The notes under the pieces are model-generated. The model ran no database searches. It was given only the letters and a program-made list of their open reading frames with translations, and was not told the origin of the DNA. A stretch of 8,467 bases of DNA from Desulfocapsa sp. (GTDB lineage Bacteria; Desulfobacterota; Desulfobulbia; Desulfobulbales; Desulfocapsaceae). Made by a program: the position numbers and the translations under genes. Location of the stretch: the NCBI GenBank assembly GCA_020717935.1, contig DYDK01000069.1, positions 1 through 8,467 on the forward strand, read 5' to 3'. Of the stretch, positions 1-6,359 are shown one piece after another. Every line of letters begins with the position of its first letter. Within the stretch, counting starts at the first letter, position 1.

Positions 1-285
1 ATATCAAGATATTATGAGCGCTTTCAGCAATTACTGTGCCACGGATTCAGGGATACTCACAGTTCTTACCACCTAAAATAAGAAGTAATCTTTTTCAATT
101 TTTGGCCATTGCTTCAAATAACGGCCGCCTCTCATTAGGAAAAACCTCATTGGCTCGTAAAAATTCAAATTCTGAATTCGTAAAATAAGCACACAACCTC
201 CACTCAGTGAAGGGGAGAAAATACATCATAGAGCTGAAAAGAAAGTGAGGGTAAATTTTCACACAACATATTGATATACCAGAGC
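1..285. other. Intergenic stretch beyond the terminator, no identified gene
   Basis: AT-rich and without a recognisable gene. A minus-strand frame from ATG 229 to TGA 95 gives 44 residues (for example EWRLCAYFTNSEFEF and ANEVFPNERRPLFEAMAKN). These look protein-like in composition, but there is no Shine-Dalgarno sequence and I do not recognise a family. The same frame beyond the stop continues with plausible residues interrupted by a further TGA, so a decayed gene remnant is possible. A 6-bp inverted repeat ACTGTG/CACAGT spans 33-63. No promoter or attachment site was recognised. Confidence 0.3.
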
Positions 286-357
286 AAAAAAAAAGGACTT
301 AGCATAATGTTGCTAATTGTTGATAATTTTCAACATTTAACAAAAAGCTAAGTCCTT
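286..357 (-). terminator. Intrinsic terminator after tRNA-Pro
   Basis: On the minus strand AAGGACTTAGC (357-347) pairs perfectly with GCTAAGTCCTT (303-293), followed by a run of seven more T to 286. The 43-base interior can fold again (TGTTGA/TCAACA, 318-335, or alternatively AATGTTG/CAACATT). The outer stem begins six bases after the encoded CCA. It ends the tRNA-Pro transcript and probably any readthrough from the whole operon. There is no U-tract for the plus strand, so it works in one direction. Confidence 0.88.
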
Positions 358-363
358 GATATT

Positions 364-440
364 TGGTCGGGACGAGAGGATTTGAACCTCCGGCCACTTG
401 ACCCCCAGTCAAGTGCGCTACCAGACTGCGCTACGCCCCG
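364..440 (-). tRNA. tRNA-Pro (anticodon GGG)
   Basis: A complete 77-base tRNA gene with encoded CCA (364-366). The acceptor stem is CGGGGCG with CGTCCCG (one G.U pair) and discriminator A. The D-arm is GCGCAGTCTGGTAGCGC. The anticodon stem is CTTGA/TCAAG around the loop CTGGGGG, which gives anticodon GGG at positions 34-36. The T-arm is CGGAGGTTCAAATCCTCTCG. It decodes CCC and CCU proline codons. It is the last gene of the cluster and is followed at once by a strong terminator. Confidence 0.97.
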
Positions 441-455
441 TTTTTTTTATATTAC

Positions 456-484
456 TTCCTACCATGTGCCTTTGCTACTGTCAA
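456..484 (-). promoter_or_regulatory. Putative sigma70-type promoter of tRNA-Pro
   Basis: The minus strand has a consensus -35 box TTGACA (484-479), a 17-base spacer and a weak -10 TAGGAA (461-456) carrying an upstream TG (TGG-TAGGAA), as in extended -10 promoters. Transcription would begin about ten bases before the mature tRNA 5' end at 440. The -35 match and spacing are good, the -10 match is poor, and readthrough from the MerR gene remains possible. Confidence 0.42.
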
Positions 485-515
485 CAAAACGGCGACGAGA
501 GATGTCGTTTTGTTG
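482..515 (-). repeat. Inverted repeat just after the MerR gene stop
   Basis: CAACAAAACG (482-491) and CGTTTTGTTG (506-515) form a perfect 10-bp inverted repeat with a 14-base loop, two bases from the MerR stop codon. A rival pairing of CGAC with GTCG can extend the stem with a bulge. Neither strand shows a clean U-tract after it, so it is not a standard intrinsic terminator. It may protect or process the end of the operon mRNA. One arm overlaps the -35 box of the putative tRNA-Pro promoter, so it could also be a protein-binding site. Confidence 0.5.
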
Positions 516-517
516 CC

Positions 518-907
518 TCATTCTTGATTCTGTTCAGATTCTTTTTCTGTATTCTTCTTAGCAACAAGTTCCTCAATTTCACGAAGTTCAGATTTTATCT
601 GAGACCAATGTACTGCCATTGCATCTTTGAGCTGAACGGGGTGTTTTGTTACTTTATTTTTTTGTTCCCGTTCAAGTATTTTCTTGGCGCCGGCAATGGT
701 GTATCCTTGCTGATGAAGAAGGTTCTTGATATTCCAGACCATCTCAACATCCACTCGCCGATATAATCTCTGCTGGGATCCTGCTCGTTGTGGGTGGATA
801 GAGGGAAATTCTGATTCCCAATAACGCAGGACATGCTGTGCGACCCCGACCAATTTACTGACTTCCCCTATCTTAAAATAAAGCTTGTCCGGTATCTCTG
901 GTTTCAT
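518..907 (-). CDS. Small MerR-family transcriptional regulator
   Basis: A 129-residue protein with one MerR-type winged-helix DNA-binding domain near the N-terminus: [20 protein letters not shown] followed by WESEF (about residues 10-34), then the wing [20 protein letters not shown] and [11 protein letters not shown]. The C-terminal 40 residues are charged and probably helical ([16 protein letters not shown]), suited to dimer formation. There is no effector-binding domain and no cysteine set for metal sensing, so the signal and target are unknown. ATG 907 has AGGA six bases upstream; a GTG three bases further up (910) has GGGAG eight bases upstream and is an alternative start. Small MerR proteins of this type next to ihfA are, as I recall, common in delta-proteobacterial genomes. 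The gene follows ihfA after 58 bases and is probably cotranscribed. Confidence 0.9.
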   Translation of the reverse strand: MKPEIPDKLYFKIGEVSKLVGVAQHVLRYWESEFPSIHPQRAGSQQRLYRRVDVEMVWNIKNLLHQQGYTIAGAKKILEREQKNKVTKHPVQLKDAMAVHWSQIKSELREIEELVAKKNTEKESEQNQE

Positions 908-965
908 CACAAGTCCTGCTCCCGATTTCCCACAGATAAAAAATGGTCGTTAATTCTATTGTGGA

Positions 966-1331
966 TTATTCGTTAATCTGTTCCCTCAGTTGTTTGCAGG
1001 GGCGAAAGTTGACCATCTTCCTGGGTTTAATGATGAGGGACTCGCCCGTCCGAGGATTTCGACCCCGTCGAGGTTGTTTGTCCCTGACAGTAAAGGTGCC
1101 AAAATGAACAAGTTTAATCGTGTTGTCAATAGAAGCCGCTTTTGCGACCTTCGCAGTTTTCGAACCCTTACCAGTAGCAGAATTGGCAGCAGAATGATCC
1201 GTCTTGGCAACCAGAAGAAAATTTTTCATACAATCAAGAAAAGCATCCACCATCGCGGCACACGAGGTATGCGAATAGCCCAATTGGTCACGCATCACTT
1301 CTGCCATTTCTTTACGAGTAAGATTATCCAT
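966..1331 (-). CDS. ihfA: IHF alpha / HU-family protein with internal Lys/Ala-rich insertion
   Basis: A 121-residue DNA-bending protein of the HU/IHF family; the gene position after pheT matches ihfA. Helices alpha1-alpha2 cover about 1-42 (LTRKEMAEVMRDQLGYS, MVDAFLDCMKNFL). The beta part includes IKLVHFGTFTVRDKQPRRG, the arm tip GRNPRTGE with the DNA-intercalating proline (P93), and the closing NFRPCKQLREQI. Family members are about 90-100 residues long. The extra length sits between helix alpha2 and the first beta strand, residues 43-69 (bases 1125-1205), rich in Lys, Ala and Ser and including TGKGSKTAKVAKAAS. GAGGG (1347-1343), inside the end of pheT, is 11 bases from ATG 1331; a closer AAGGA is only one base away. 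IHF needs a beta partner, expected elsewhere in the genome. It could be a homodimeric HU-like protein instead. Confidence 0.93.
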   Translation of the reverse strand: MDNLTRKEMAEVMRDQLGYSHTSCAAMVDAFLDCMKNFLLVAKTDHSAANSATGKGSKTAKVAKAASIDNTIKLVHFGTFTVRDKQPRRGRNPRTGESLIIKPRKMVNFRPCKQLREQINE

Positions 1332-1338
1332 ATCCTTT

Positions 1339-3783
1339 TTATCCCTCTCTCAGGGTTCCCTCAAATTTTGAGCCCAGCTCATTGATAATTTTCACATGTA
1401 TCTTTTCCACATGCTTTTCAGTCAGCGTTTTCTGTGCAGAACGATAATATACCGATAACGCAACACTTTTATACCCAGCTTTGACCGAATCCCCCTGATA
1501 CACATCAAAAATGACACAGTGCTCAATAAGTGGCTCTTTCATTGCCAGAACCGCATCAACCATGGCTCCGGCGGCCACGAATTCAGGAACCAGCATGGCG
1601 ATATCACGATTAACCGCAGGAAAAATTGGCAGTGCGGTAAAACTCCTTACCACAGCATCTAACTGGCAGATGACATCAAGGTCAAGGTCAAAGAAGAAGA
1701 CAGTCTGTTTAATACCAAATTTTCGCAACACGGCCGGTTGCAATCTGGCAACAAACCCCACCGTTTGCACTCCAGTTCGTATGCTTAGAACTTGCAGGAG
1801 ATCGACAAAGGGTTCCACCATGCTCGACTCTGACTGCACAAACGATAGGGAGGAATGTATGCCAACGCCCTGAAGACGCAAGCCTTGAAGCAAGTACTCC
1901 ACAGCCCCCTTGGCATCAAAAAAGTCCACGAGCTGTTGTTTGTAATGATAGGGAGAAGCCCCACCGAAACGATTGCCACTGAGCACTCCGGCCAGTCGTG
2001 TTTTTTCCAGTGGTTGTTCATTATCGCCCCGTGGAAAAAAGACCTTGCCAATCTCAAAGAGCTTCACTGCTGTTTTTTGGAAATTGATGTTGCGTTCGAC
2101 ATTTTCAAGAAGACCCGGTAACAGCATGGTTCGCATCACCGATTGCTCTTCACTCAAGGGGTTAAGCAAACGAAGACAACGATAACGGGGATCATCTTCG
2201 GCAAGGCATAGCCATTGTAAATGTTTTTCAGTCGTAAAGCTGTAGTTAATGGCCTCAGAAAAACCGATACCGGTCAGTATCGCGCCAATTTCGGCCTTGA
2301 TCATTCTCGTCTTCTCTTGCTCGGGATAACTCATCTGCACCGTGGGTAGGCTGGTAGGAATGGTATTGTAACCGATAAGCCGCGCCACTTCTTCAACCAG
2401 ATCAACCTCCCGCTCAACATCAACACGGAAAGAAGGTACGCCAACCCACAGGGTGTCGCCATCTTTTTCTTTGCAGCGAAAGCCAATGGAGAGCAAAACT
2501 TCGATAATTCTTGGAGCATCGAGTGCAATTCCAAGGAGTTGTGAGGTACGGGAGATTCGCAATATCAAGGTCTTCCGGGGTCTCTGTCCCCCATATTTAT
2601 CAGCGCCACCAGAAACTGCTGTCCCGCCGGCAATCTCGCAAAGAAGCTGAACGGCCCGTTCCATGGCATTCACACAGCCACCTGGATCAACCCCCCTCTC
2701 AAATCGGTAAGAGGCCTCGGATGACAGGTTGAGTTTGCGGGCTGTTTTGCGGATGGAAACCGGATAAAAGCAGGCGCTCTCCAGAAGAATAGCGGTGCTG
2801 GTGTCGCTGACCTCAGAATTGAGTCCCCCCATAACTCCAGCAATGGCAACGGGTTGCAGAGCATCACAGATCATCAGCATGTCGGGATCAAGCTTGCGGG
2901 CAACACCATCGAGAGTGGTAAAATTCTGTTCATCGTTTCGAGGATGGCGAACAACGATTTTTTTATCAGCCAGCGTATCAAAATCAAAGGCATGTAAGGG
3001 CTGACCATATTCCATCATCACCAGATTGGTAATATCCACCACATTGTTGATGGGCCTGAGCCCTATGGATAACAAGCGTTTTCGTACCCACCAGGGCGAT
3101 GGGGCAACGGTGACACCAGTCACCAGACGGGCACAATAGCGGGGGCAGAGTTCTGACGATTCAATATCCACCGAGAAAGACGCATTGGCATGGTCAATCA
3201 CCGCATTCTCGATGGGCAGATTCAAAGGTCGGCGGATAGCTCCGGCAATTTCTCGGGCAATTCCAATCACCGAGGCACAGTCTGAGCGATTAGGGGTCAA
3301 GTCAACCTCAACCAGGGTGGCGTCCAATCCTACAGCCTTGATCAATGACTGGCCATGGACGGTGCCTTCGGGAAGTTCCATAATACCGCTGTGCCCGGTG
3401 CTTAATCCCAATTCCCGCTCTGAACACAACATCCCAAAGGATTCAATACCCCGCACCTTTGATTTTTTAATCTTGACGCCACCGGGCAATATCGTTCCGG
3501 GCAAAGCAATGGCAGTGACCAAACCGGCACGGGCATTGGGGGCGCCGCAGACAATCTGCAAAACCTCATCACCAACAGCCACCTGACACAGGCTCAACGA
3601 ATCGGCATCAGGATGCGGCTGTGCGGAAACAATCAGGGCCGTCTGAATAGGGGCCAAATCCTGAAAGAGGGCTGTGACCGCATCCACTTCCAAGCCCAGC
3701 ATGGTCAAATGGTCGGCCAAGACCGCTGGACTGAAACCATCTGTATCCACAAACTCATTTAACCAGTCAATGGTAAATTTCAT
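1339..3783 (-). CDS. pheT: Phenylalanyl-tRNA synthetase beta subunit
   Basis: The 814-residue beta subunit, slightly longer than the usual 790-800. Domains in order: N-terminal strands; an EMAP-II/OB-like tRNA-binding domain (about 40-150, HPDADSLSLCQV, KIKKSKVRGIESFGMLCSE); the B3/B4 editing domain (about 205-390, NNVVDITNLVMMEYGQPLHAFD), which clears mischarged tyrosine; B5 (about 400-475, VPSFRVDVEREVDLVEEVARLIGYN); a catalytic-like core that has lost synthetase activity; and the C-terminal anticodon-binding FDX-ACB domain (about 717-814, FPAVNRDIAM). Start ATG 3783 has AGGAG nine bases upstream, overlapping the pheS stop. ihfA begins seven bases beyond the pheT stop, and its ribosome-binding site lies within the last pheT codons. 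Confidence 0.98.
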   Translation of the reverse strand: MKFTIDWLNEFVDTDGFSPAVLADHLTMLGLEVDAVTALFQDLAPIQTALIVSAQPHPDADSLSLCQVAVGDEVLQIVCGAPNARAGLVTAIALPGTILPGGVKIKKSKVRGIESFGMLCSERELGLSTGHSGIMELPEGTVHGQSLIKAVGLDATLVEVDLTPNRSDCASVIGIAREIAGAIRRPLNLPIENAVIDHANASFSVDIESSELCPRYCARLVTGVTVAPSPWWVRKRLLSIGLRPINNVVDITNLVMMEYGQPLHAFDFDTLADKKIVVRHPRNDEQNFTTLDGVARKLDPDMLMICDALQPVAIAGVMGGLNSEVSDTSTAILLESACFYPVSIRKTARKLNLSSEASYRFERGVDPGGCVNAMERAVQLLCEIAGGTAVSGGADKYGGQRPRKTLILRISRTSQLLGIALDAPRIIEVLLSIGFRCKEKDGDTLWVGVPSFRVDVEREVDLVEEVARLIGYNTIPTSLPTVQMSYPEQEKTRMIKAEIGAILTGIGFSEAINYSFTTEKHLQWLCLAEDDPRYRCLRLLNPLSEEQSVMRTMLLPGLLENVERNINFQKTAVKLFEIGKVFFPRGDNEQPLEKTRLAGVLSGNRFGGASPYHYKQQLVDFFDAKGAVEYLLQGLRLQGVGIHSSLSFVQSESSMVEPFVDLLQVLSIRTGVQTVGFVARLQPAVLRKFGIKQTVFFFDLDLDVICQLDAVVRSFTALPIFPAVNRDIAMLVPEFVAAGAMVDAVLAMKEPLIEHCVIFDVYQGDSVKAGYKSVALSVYYRSAQKTLTEKHVEKIHVKIINELGSKFEGTLREG

Positions 3784-3795
3784 CGGTGATGGCTC

Positions 3796-4839
3796 CTAAA
3801 ATTGGGAAAGAAAACGAAGGTCGTTTTCATAATAGAGGCGAATATCGTTGATGCCGTATTTGAGCATGGCAATCCGTTCAATGCCAAGGCCAAAGGCAAA
3901 CCCGCTATAAATTTCCGGGTCATAACCAACCATTTTGAAAACCTCTGGGTCAATCATACCAGCCCCAAGGATCTCCAACCATCCGGTTTGCTTGCAAACT
4001 CGGCACCCTTTACCACCACAGATCACGCAGGCAATATCCACCTCAGCACTGGGTTCAGTAAAAGGGAAAAAACTGGGACGAAAGCGCAGGGCCAGTTCTT
4101 TATCAAACATTTTTTGCGTAAAGACGGTGAGGATTCCTTTCAGATCAGCAAAAGAGACTTGGGTGTCCACCAGAAAGCCCTCAACCTGATGAAACATCGG
4201 AGTATGGGTAATATCAGAATCACAACGATAGACCTTGCCCGGGGCAATGACCCGCAGGGGTGGTTGCTGACTCTCCATGATACGGGCCTGCATGGGCGAA
4301 GTGTGGGTGCGCAGGAGAATGGATTCACTGACATAAAAAGTATCATGCATATCCCGAGCTGGATGGTGGGCAGGGATATTGAGGGCCTCGAAATTATAGT
4401 GGTCATGCTCCACATCCGGGCCTTCAGCAACCGAAAAGCCCAGAGACTCAAATATCGAGCAGACCTCATTCATGATCTGCGTCACCGGATGTAAACGACC
4501 CCGCTCGGGATAACGGCCAGGAAGAGAGATGTCGATCCCTCCCCTGCCCTTCTTTTCACCGGCATTGCCGCAAAGTTCGGCCTGTTTTTCTGCAAAGAGC
4601 TTCTCAATCTCAGATTTGACGGTATTTGCCAACTGACCCAGTCGCGGTCGCTCATCGGCGGAAACTGTACCCAACTCCCGCATGATAGTGCCAAAAAGGC
4701 CTTTTCGCCCCAGATAACGGATACGGAAGTCTTCCAGTTGTTGTTGTGCCATGCTCAGAGTATCATCTTTCGCAAGCAGTTCAAGCTGCTGTCGTGCTTC
4801 GTTCTGCAATCTAAGTAGCTCTTGCTCCATGATTTTCAT
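3796..4839 (-). CDS. pheS: Phenylalanyl-tRNA synthetase alpha subunit
   Basis: The 347-residue catalytic subunit of the (alpha-beta)2 class II enzyme that charges tRNA-Phe. An N-terminal coiled-coil tRNA-binding part (about 1-90) leads to the core: HPVTQIMNE (117-125), THTSPMQAR (178-186), motif 2 [20 protein letters not shown] (196-215), [18 protein letters not shown], a CxxC-x4-CxxC knuckle (C271, C274, C279, C282) and motif 3 [10 protein letters not shown] (313-322). The alanine of GFAFG that helps shape the Phe pocket is present. Start ATG 4839 (or the in-frame ATG three codons on) fits the family N-terminus. However, the bases before it are pyrimidine-rich (TCTTCCTTCCTCTCTA), with no Shine-Dalgarno sequence. 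The TAG stop is part of the pheT ribosome-binding site (TAGGAG), so translation of the two subunits is probably coupled. Confidence 0.98.
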   Translation of the reverse strand: MKIMEQELLRLQNEARQQLELLAKDDTLSMAQQQLEDFRIRYLGRKGLFGTIMRELGTVSADERPRLGQLANTVKSEIEKLFAEKQAELCGNAGEKKGRGGIDISLPGRYPERGRLHPVTQIMNEVCSIFESLGFSVAEGPDVEHDHYNFEALNIPAHHPARDMHDTFYVSESILLRTHTSPMQARIMESQQPPLRVIAPGKVYRCDSDITHTPMFHQVEGFLVDTQVSFADLKGILTVFTQKMFDKELALRFRPSFFPFTEPSAEVDIACVICGGKGCRVCKQTGWLEILGAGMIDPEVFKMVGYDPEIYSGFAFGLGIERIAMLKYGINDIRLYYENDLRFLSQF

Positions 4840-4875
4840 TAGAGAGGAAGGAAGATTGATAAAGGAAAATACACT

Positions 4876-4944
4876 TCAAAAACAACATGCCGGTTTCGAT
4901 TGGGGAATCAAAACCGGCATGCAATCACAAAAACAAGAAACCAT
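4876..4944 (-). CDS. Possible pheST leader peptide, Cys-rich
   Basis: A 22-codon frame starts at ATG 4944, nine bases after a good Shine-Dalgarno sequence (GAGAGGA, 4960-4954), and ends at TGA 4876. It begins MVSCFCDC and ends KPACCF, so it has five Cys and two Phe. The E. coli counterpart in this position, pheM, is a Phe-rich leader peptide. Here the frame runs through the whole terminator-like hairpin. A second candidate uses TTG 4949, four bases after the same site: 13 codons, MSWFLVFVIACRF, three Phe, ending at 4908 inside the hairpin's 5' arm. The two overlap in different frames and cannot be ranked with certainty from one sequence. Either could be chance; the placement and the ribosome-binding site are the main support. 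Confidence 0.35.
   Translation of the reverse strand: MVSCFCDCMPVLIPQSKPACCF
4877..4921 (-). terminator. Terminator-like hairpin (attenuator) before pheST
   Basis: The arms at 4906-4921 and 4886-4901 form a 16-bp stem with a CCCC loop, beginning CATGCCGG and closing CCGGCATG. The only non-Watson-Crick pair is G.U in minus-strand RNA (plus-strand bases 4897 and 4910); it would be a C/A mismatch in plus-strand RNA, which points to the minus strand as the functional one. A U-rich tail (TTGTTTTTG) follows at once, as in an intrinsic terminator. It lies between rplT and pheS, inside a conserved operon, so partial termination or attenuation of pheST is more likely than a full stop. Confidence 0.75.
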
Positions 4945-4972
4945 GACAAACAATCCTCTCAACAACGAGAAA

Positions 4973-5329
4973 TCAGGCGTTGGCTGTCACAGCTGCTTGT
5001 ACCACTCGTGAGAAAGCGGCCGCATCAAGAATGGCCATATTAGAGAGAACCTTCCGATCCAGCTCTATCCCCGCTTTTTTCAAACCGCCAATAAGCTGAC
5101 TGTAGCTGATGTCATTCATGTGGGCACCAGCATTGATACGAGCGATCCAGAGACGCCGGAAATCCCGTTTTTTAGTCCGCCGATCCCTGTAGGCATACAC
5201 AAGAGCCCGATCCACTGCCTCAGCAGCTGAACGGAACAAGCGACTGCGACCACCTCTGAAACCTTTGGCTAACTTTAATACCTTATTTCTTCTTCTACGG
5301 GCCTTAACCCCTCTTGTCGCACGAGACAT
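4973..5329 (-). CDS. rplT: Large ribosomal subunit protein bL20
   Basis: A 118-residue L20, the usual length. The basic N-terminal extension ([22 protein letters not shown]) threads into 23S rRNA, followed by [40 protein letters not shown] and the C-terminal helical part [19 protein letters not shown]20 is needed early in 50S assembly and often represses its own operon. Start ATG 5329 has AAGGAG six bases upstream, one of the best ribosome-binding sites in the window. The 151-base gap to rpmI contains a small hairpin just after the rpmI stop (TGGC-TTGA-GCCA, 5467-5478) and no gene. Downstream, 133 bases separate it from pheS, with the attenuator-like hairpin between them. Confidence 0.98.
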   Translation of the reverse strand: MSRATRGVKARRRRNKVLKLAKGFRGGRSRLFRSAAEAVDRALVYAYRDRRTKKRDFRRLWIARINAGAHMNDISYSQLIGGLKKAGIELDRKVLSNMAILDAAAFSRVVQAAVTANA

Positions 5330-5480
5330 GTGTCACTCCTTGTTCACTCTGATTCATTCTATCCTTCTTCCATAAAGAGAGAAAGAGAACAAAAAAATCA
5401 AATCGTTTGAAATAATTGTATTCAGATCTTTGTTACTGCTTTTAACACAAACCCATCCACAAACTATGGCTCAAGCCAGA

Positions 5481-5678
5481 TTACAAATAAGGGAGAATCC
5501 TGCGCATACCCTTGAGATCAGTGCTGTCCACTAAACCTGATTTGCGAAGGTTTCGCTTTCTCTTGGTACTTTTTTTGGTTAGAATGTGACTGGTAAAGGC
5601 CTTGCTTCGTTTAATCTGACCAGTTCCGGTCATTTTGAAACGCTTGGCGGCCCCTCTTTTTGTCTTCATTTTTGGCAT
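5481..5678 (-). CDS. rpmI: Large ribosomal subunit protein bL35
   Basis: A 65-residue, very basic protein starting [14 protein letters not shown], the typical L35 N-terminus, and ending GMRRILPYL. It belongs to the 50S subunit, where it packs against 23S rRNA. Its length is normal. The start is ATG 5678, with AGGAG seven bases upstream. An open frame continues upstream of this ATG to 5870, but that part overlaps infC out of frame and has no L35 similarity. The gene lies between infC and rplT, as in the infC-rpmI-rplT operons of most bacteria. In E. coli and Bacillus the set is repressed by L20 binding to mRNA; I could not recognise an L20-binding fold in the 65-base infC-rpmI gap. Confidence 0.97.
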   Translation of the reverse strand: MPKMKTKRGAAKRFKMTGTGQIKRSKAFTSHILTKKSTKRKRNLRKSGLVDSTDLKGMRRILPYL

Positions 5679-5743
5679 AATTTTGCTCCTTAGCACATCG
5701 TATAAATAACTACCGATTCTTTTTACTGAATAGAATAAAAATG

Positions 5744-6289
5744 TTAAGCCTTTGGTCCAACAAACATCACCATCTGCCGACCTTCCATTTTTGGTTCCTG
5801 TAAAATAACAGCATCCGCCTCCAAGGCAGCGGCAATTTTCTGCATGGCATCCAAACCGATGGTCTGGCAATACACAATCTCCCGACCGCGAAACCGCATG
5901 GTAAGCTTCACCTTGTTTTTCTGTTGTAAGAACTTGATAACGCTTCTAATTTTGAAATTCAGATCATGTTCATCAGTCTTGGGGCGGAATTTTATTTCCT
6001 TGGTTTCAATGGTTGTCTGCTTCTTTTTTGCTTCCTGCTCTTTTTTTGACTGCTCGTAACGGAACTTATCATAGTTCATTATCCGGCATACAGGGGGGTC
6101 AGCAGTCGCTGAAACTTCCACTAAATCAAGCCCGTCATTGTCGGCTATTTTGAGGGCCTCGTCCAAGCTTACAACACCTAACTGACCGCCATCACTGCCA
6201 ATAAGTCGAATCTGAGGATGCCGAATCATGTCATTGATATTCGCCTTTACCTCTCGCTGTACCGGGGCTCTTTTTACTCTTGGGTTAAT
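5744..6289 (-). CDS. infC: Translation initiation factor IF-3 (AUU start)
   Basis: IF3 binds the 30S subunit, blocks premature 50S joining and checks start-codon pairing. From the ATT at 6289 the protein has 181 residues, normal for the family. The N-domain includes [19 protein letters not shown] and [16 protein letters not shown] Lys/Gln-rich linker follows ([10 protein letters not shown]), then the C-domain with [21 protein letters not shown] and the closing EGRQMVMFV. Starting at the first in-frame ATG (codon 21) would cut into the conserved N-terminal strand ([15 protein letters not shown] matches the family's N-x-I-R-x-P-x-V-R-L pattern), so that start is wrong. AUU initiation is the known basis of IF3 autoregulation in E. 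coli: IF3 discriminates against AUU and so represses its own mRNA. It is inferred here from the same codon. rpmI follows 65 bases downstream. Confidence 0.95.
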   Translation of the reverse strand: MNPRVKRAPVQREVKANINDMIRHPQIRLIGSDGGQLGVVSLDEALKIADNDGLDLVEVSATADPPVCRIMNYDKFRYEQSKKEQEAKKKQTTIETKEIKFRPKTDEHDLNFKIRSVIKFLQQKNKVKLTMRFRGREIVYCQTIGLDAMQKIAAALEADAVILQEPKMEGRQMVMFVGPKA

Positions 6290-6296
6290 AGTTCCA

Positions 6297-6302
6297 CCTC
6301 CC
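6297..6302 (-). promoter_or_regulatory. infC ribosome-binding site that fixes an AUU start
   Basis: The minus strand reads GGGAGG, a near-ideal Shine-Dalgarno sequence, then seven bases (TGGAACT), then ATT at 6289-6287. No ATG, GTG or TTG in the infC frame lies near it. The first in-frame ATG (6229) is 68 bases from this site and has no comparable purine run before it. The spacing therefore decides the start in favour of AUU. Confidence 0.88.
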
Positions 6303-6359
6303 TGTGCTTACGAACTCAATATTGAGAAAAAAACTCCCAACGGCTTCCTGCATTCTCTC

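Noticed and set aside
364..440. tRNA-Pro as an integration (attachment) site
   Set aside because: No repeat of the tRNA 3' end and no integrase gene was found in the window; the gene is followed directly by its own terminator.
398..766. Plus-strand 122-residue hydrophobic frame over the tRNA and MerR gene
   Set aside because: It begins inside tRNA-Pro and runs antisense to the MerR gene; the Phe-rich hydrophobic look comes from reverse-complemented Lys and Glu codons.
3802..4494. 230-residue plus-strand open frame
   Set aside because: It lies wholly antisense to pheS, whose frame carries every family motif; the plus-strand translation resembles no family and has no ribosome-binding site that I can see.
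5330..5480. Internal promoter in the rpmI-rplT gap
   Set aside because: A TACAAT -10-like element is present near 5406, but no -35 match lies at 16-18 bases; the best TTG-like hexamer is too far away.
5679..5870. Upstream extension of the L35 reading frame
   Set aside because: The frame is open, but it overlaps infC out of frame, and the true L35 start MPKMK with AGGAG seven bases upstream is clear at 5678.
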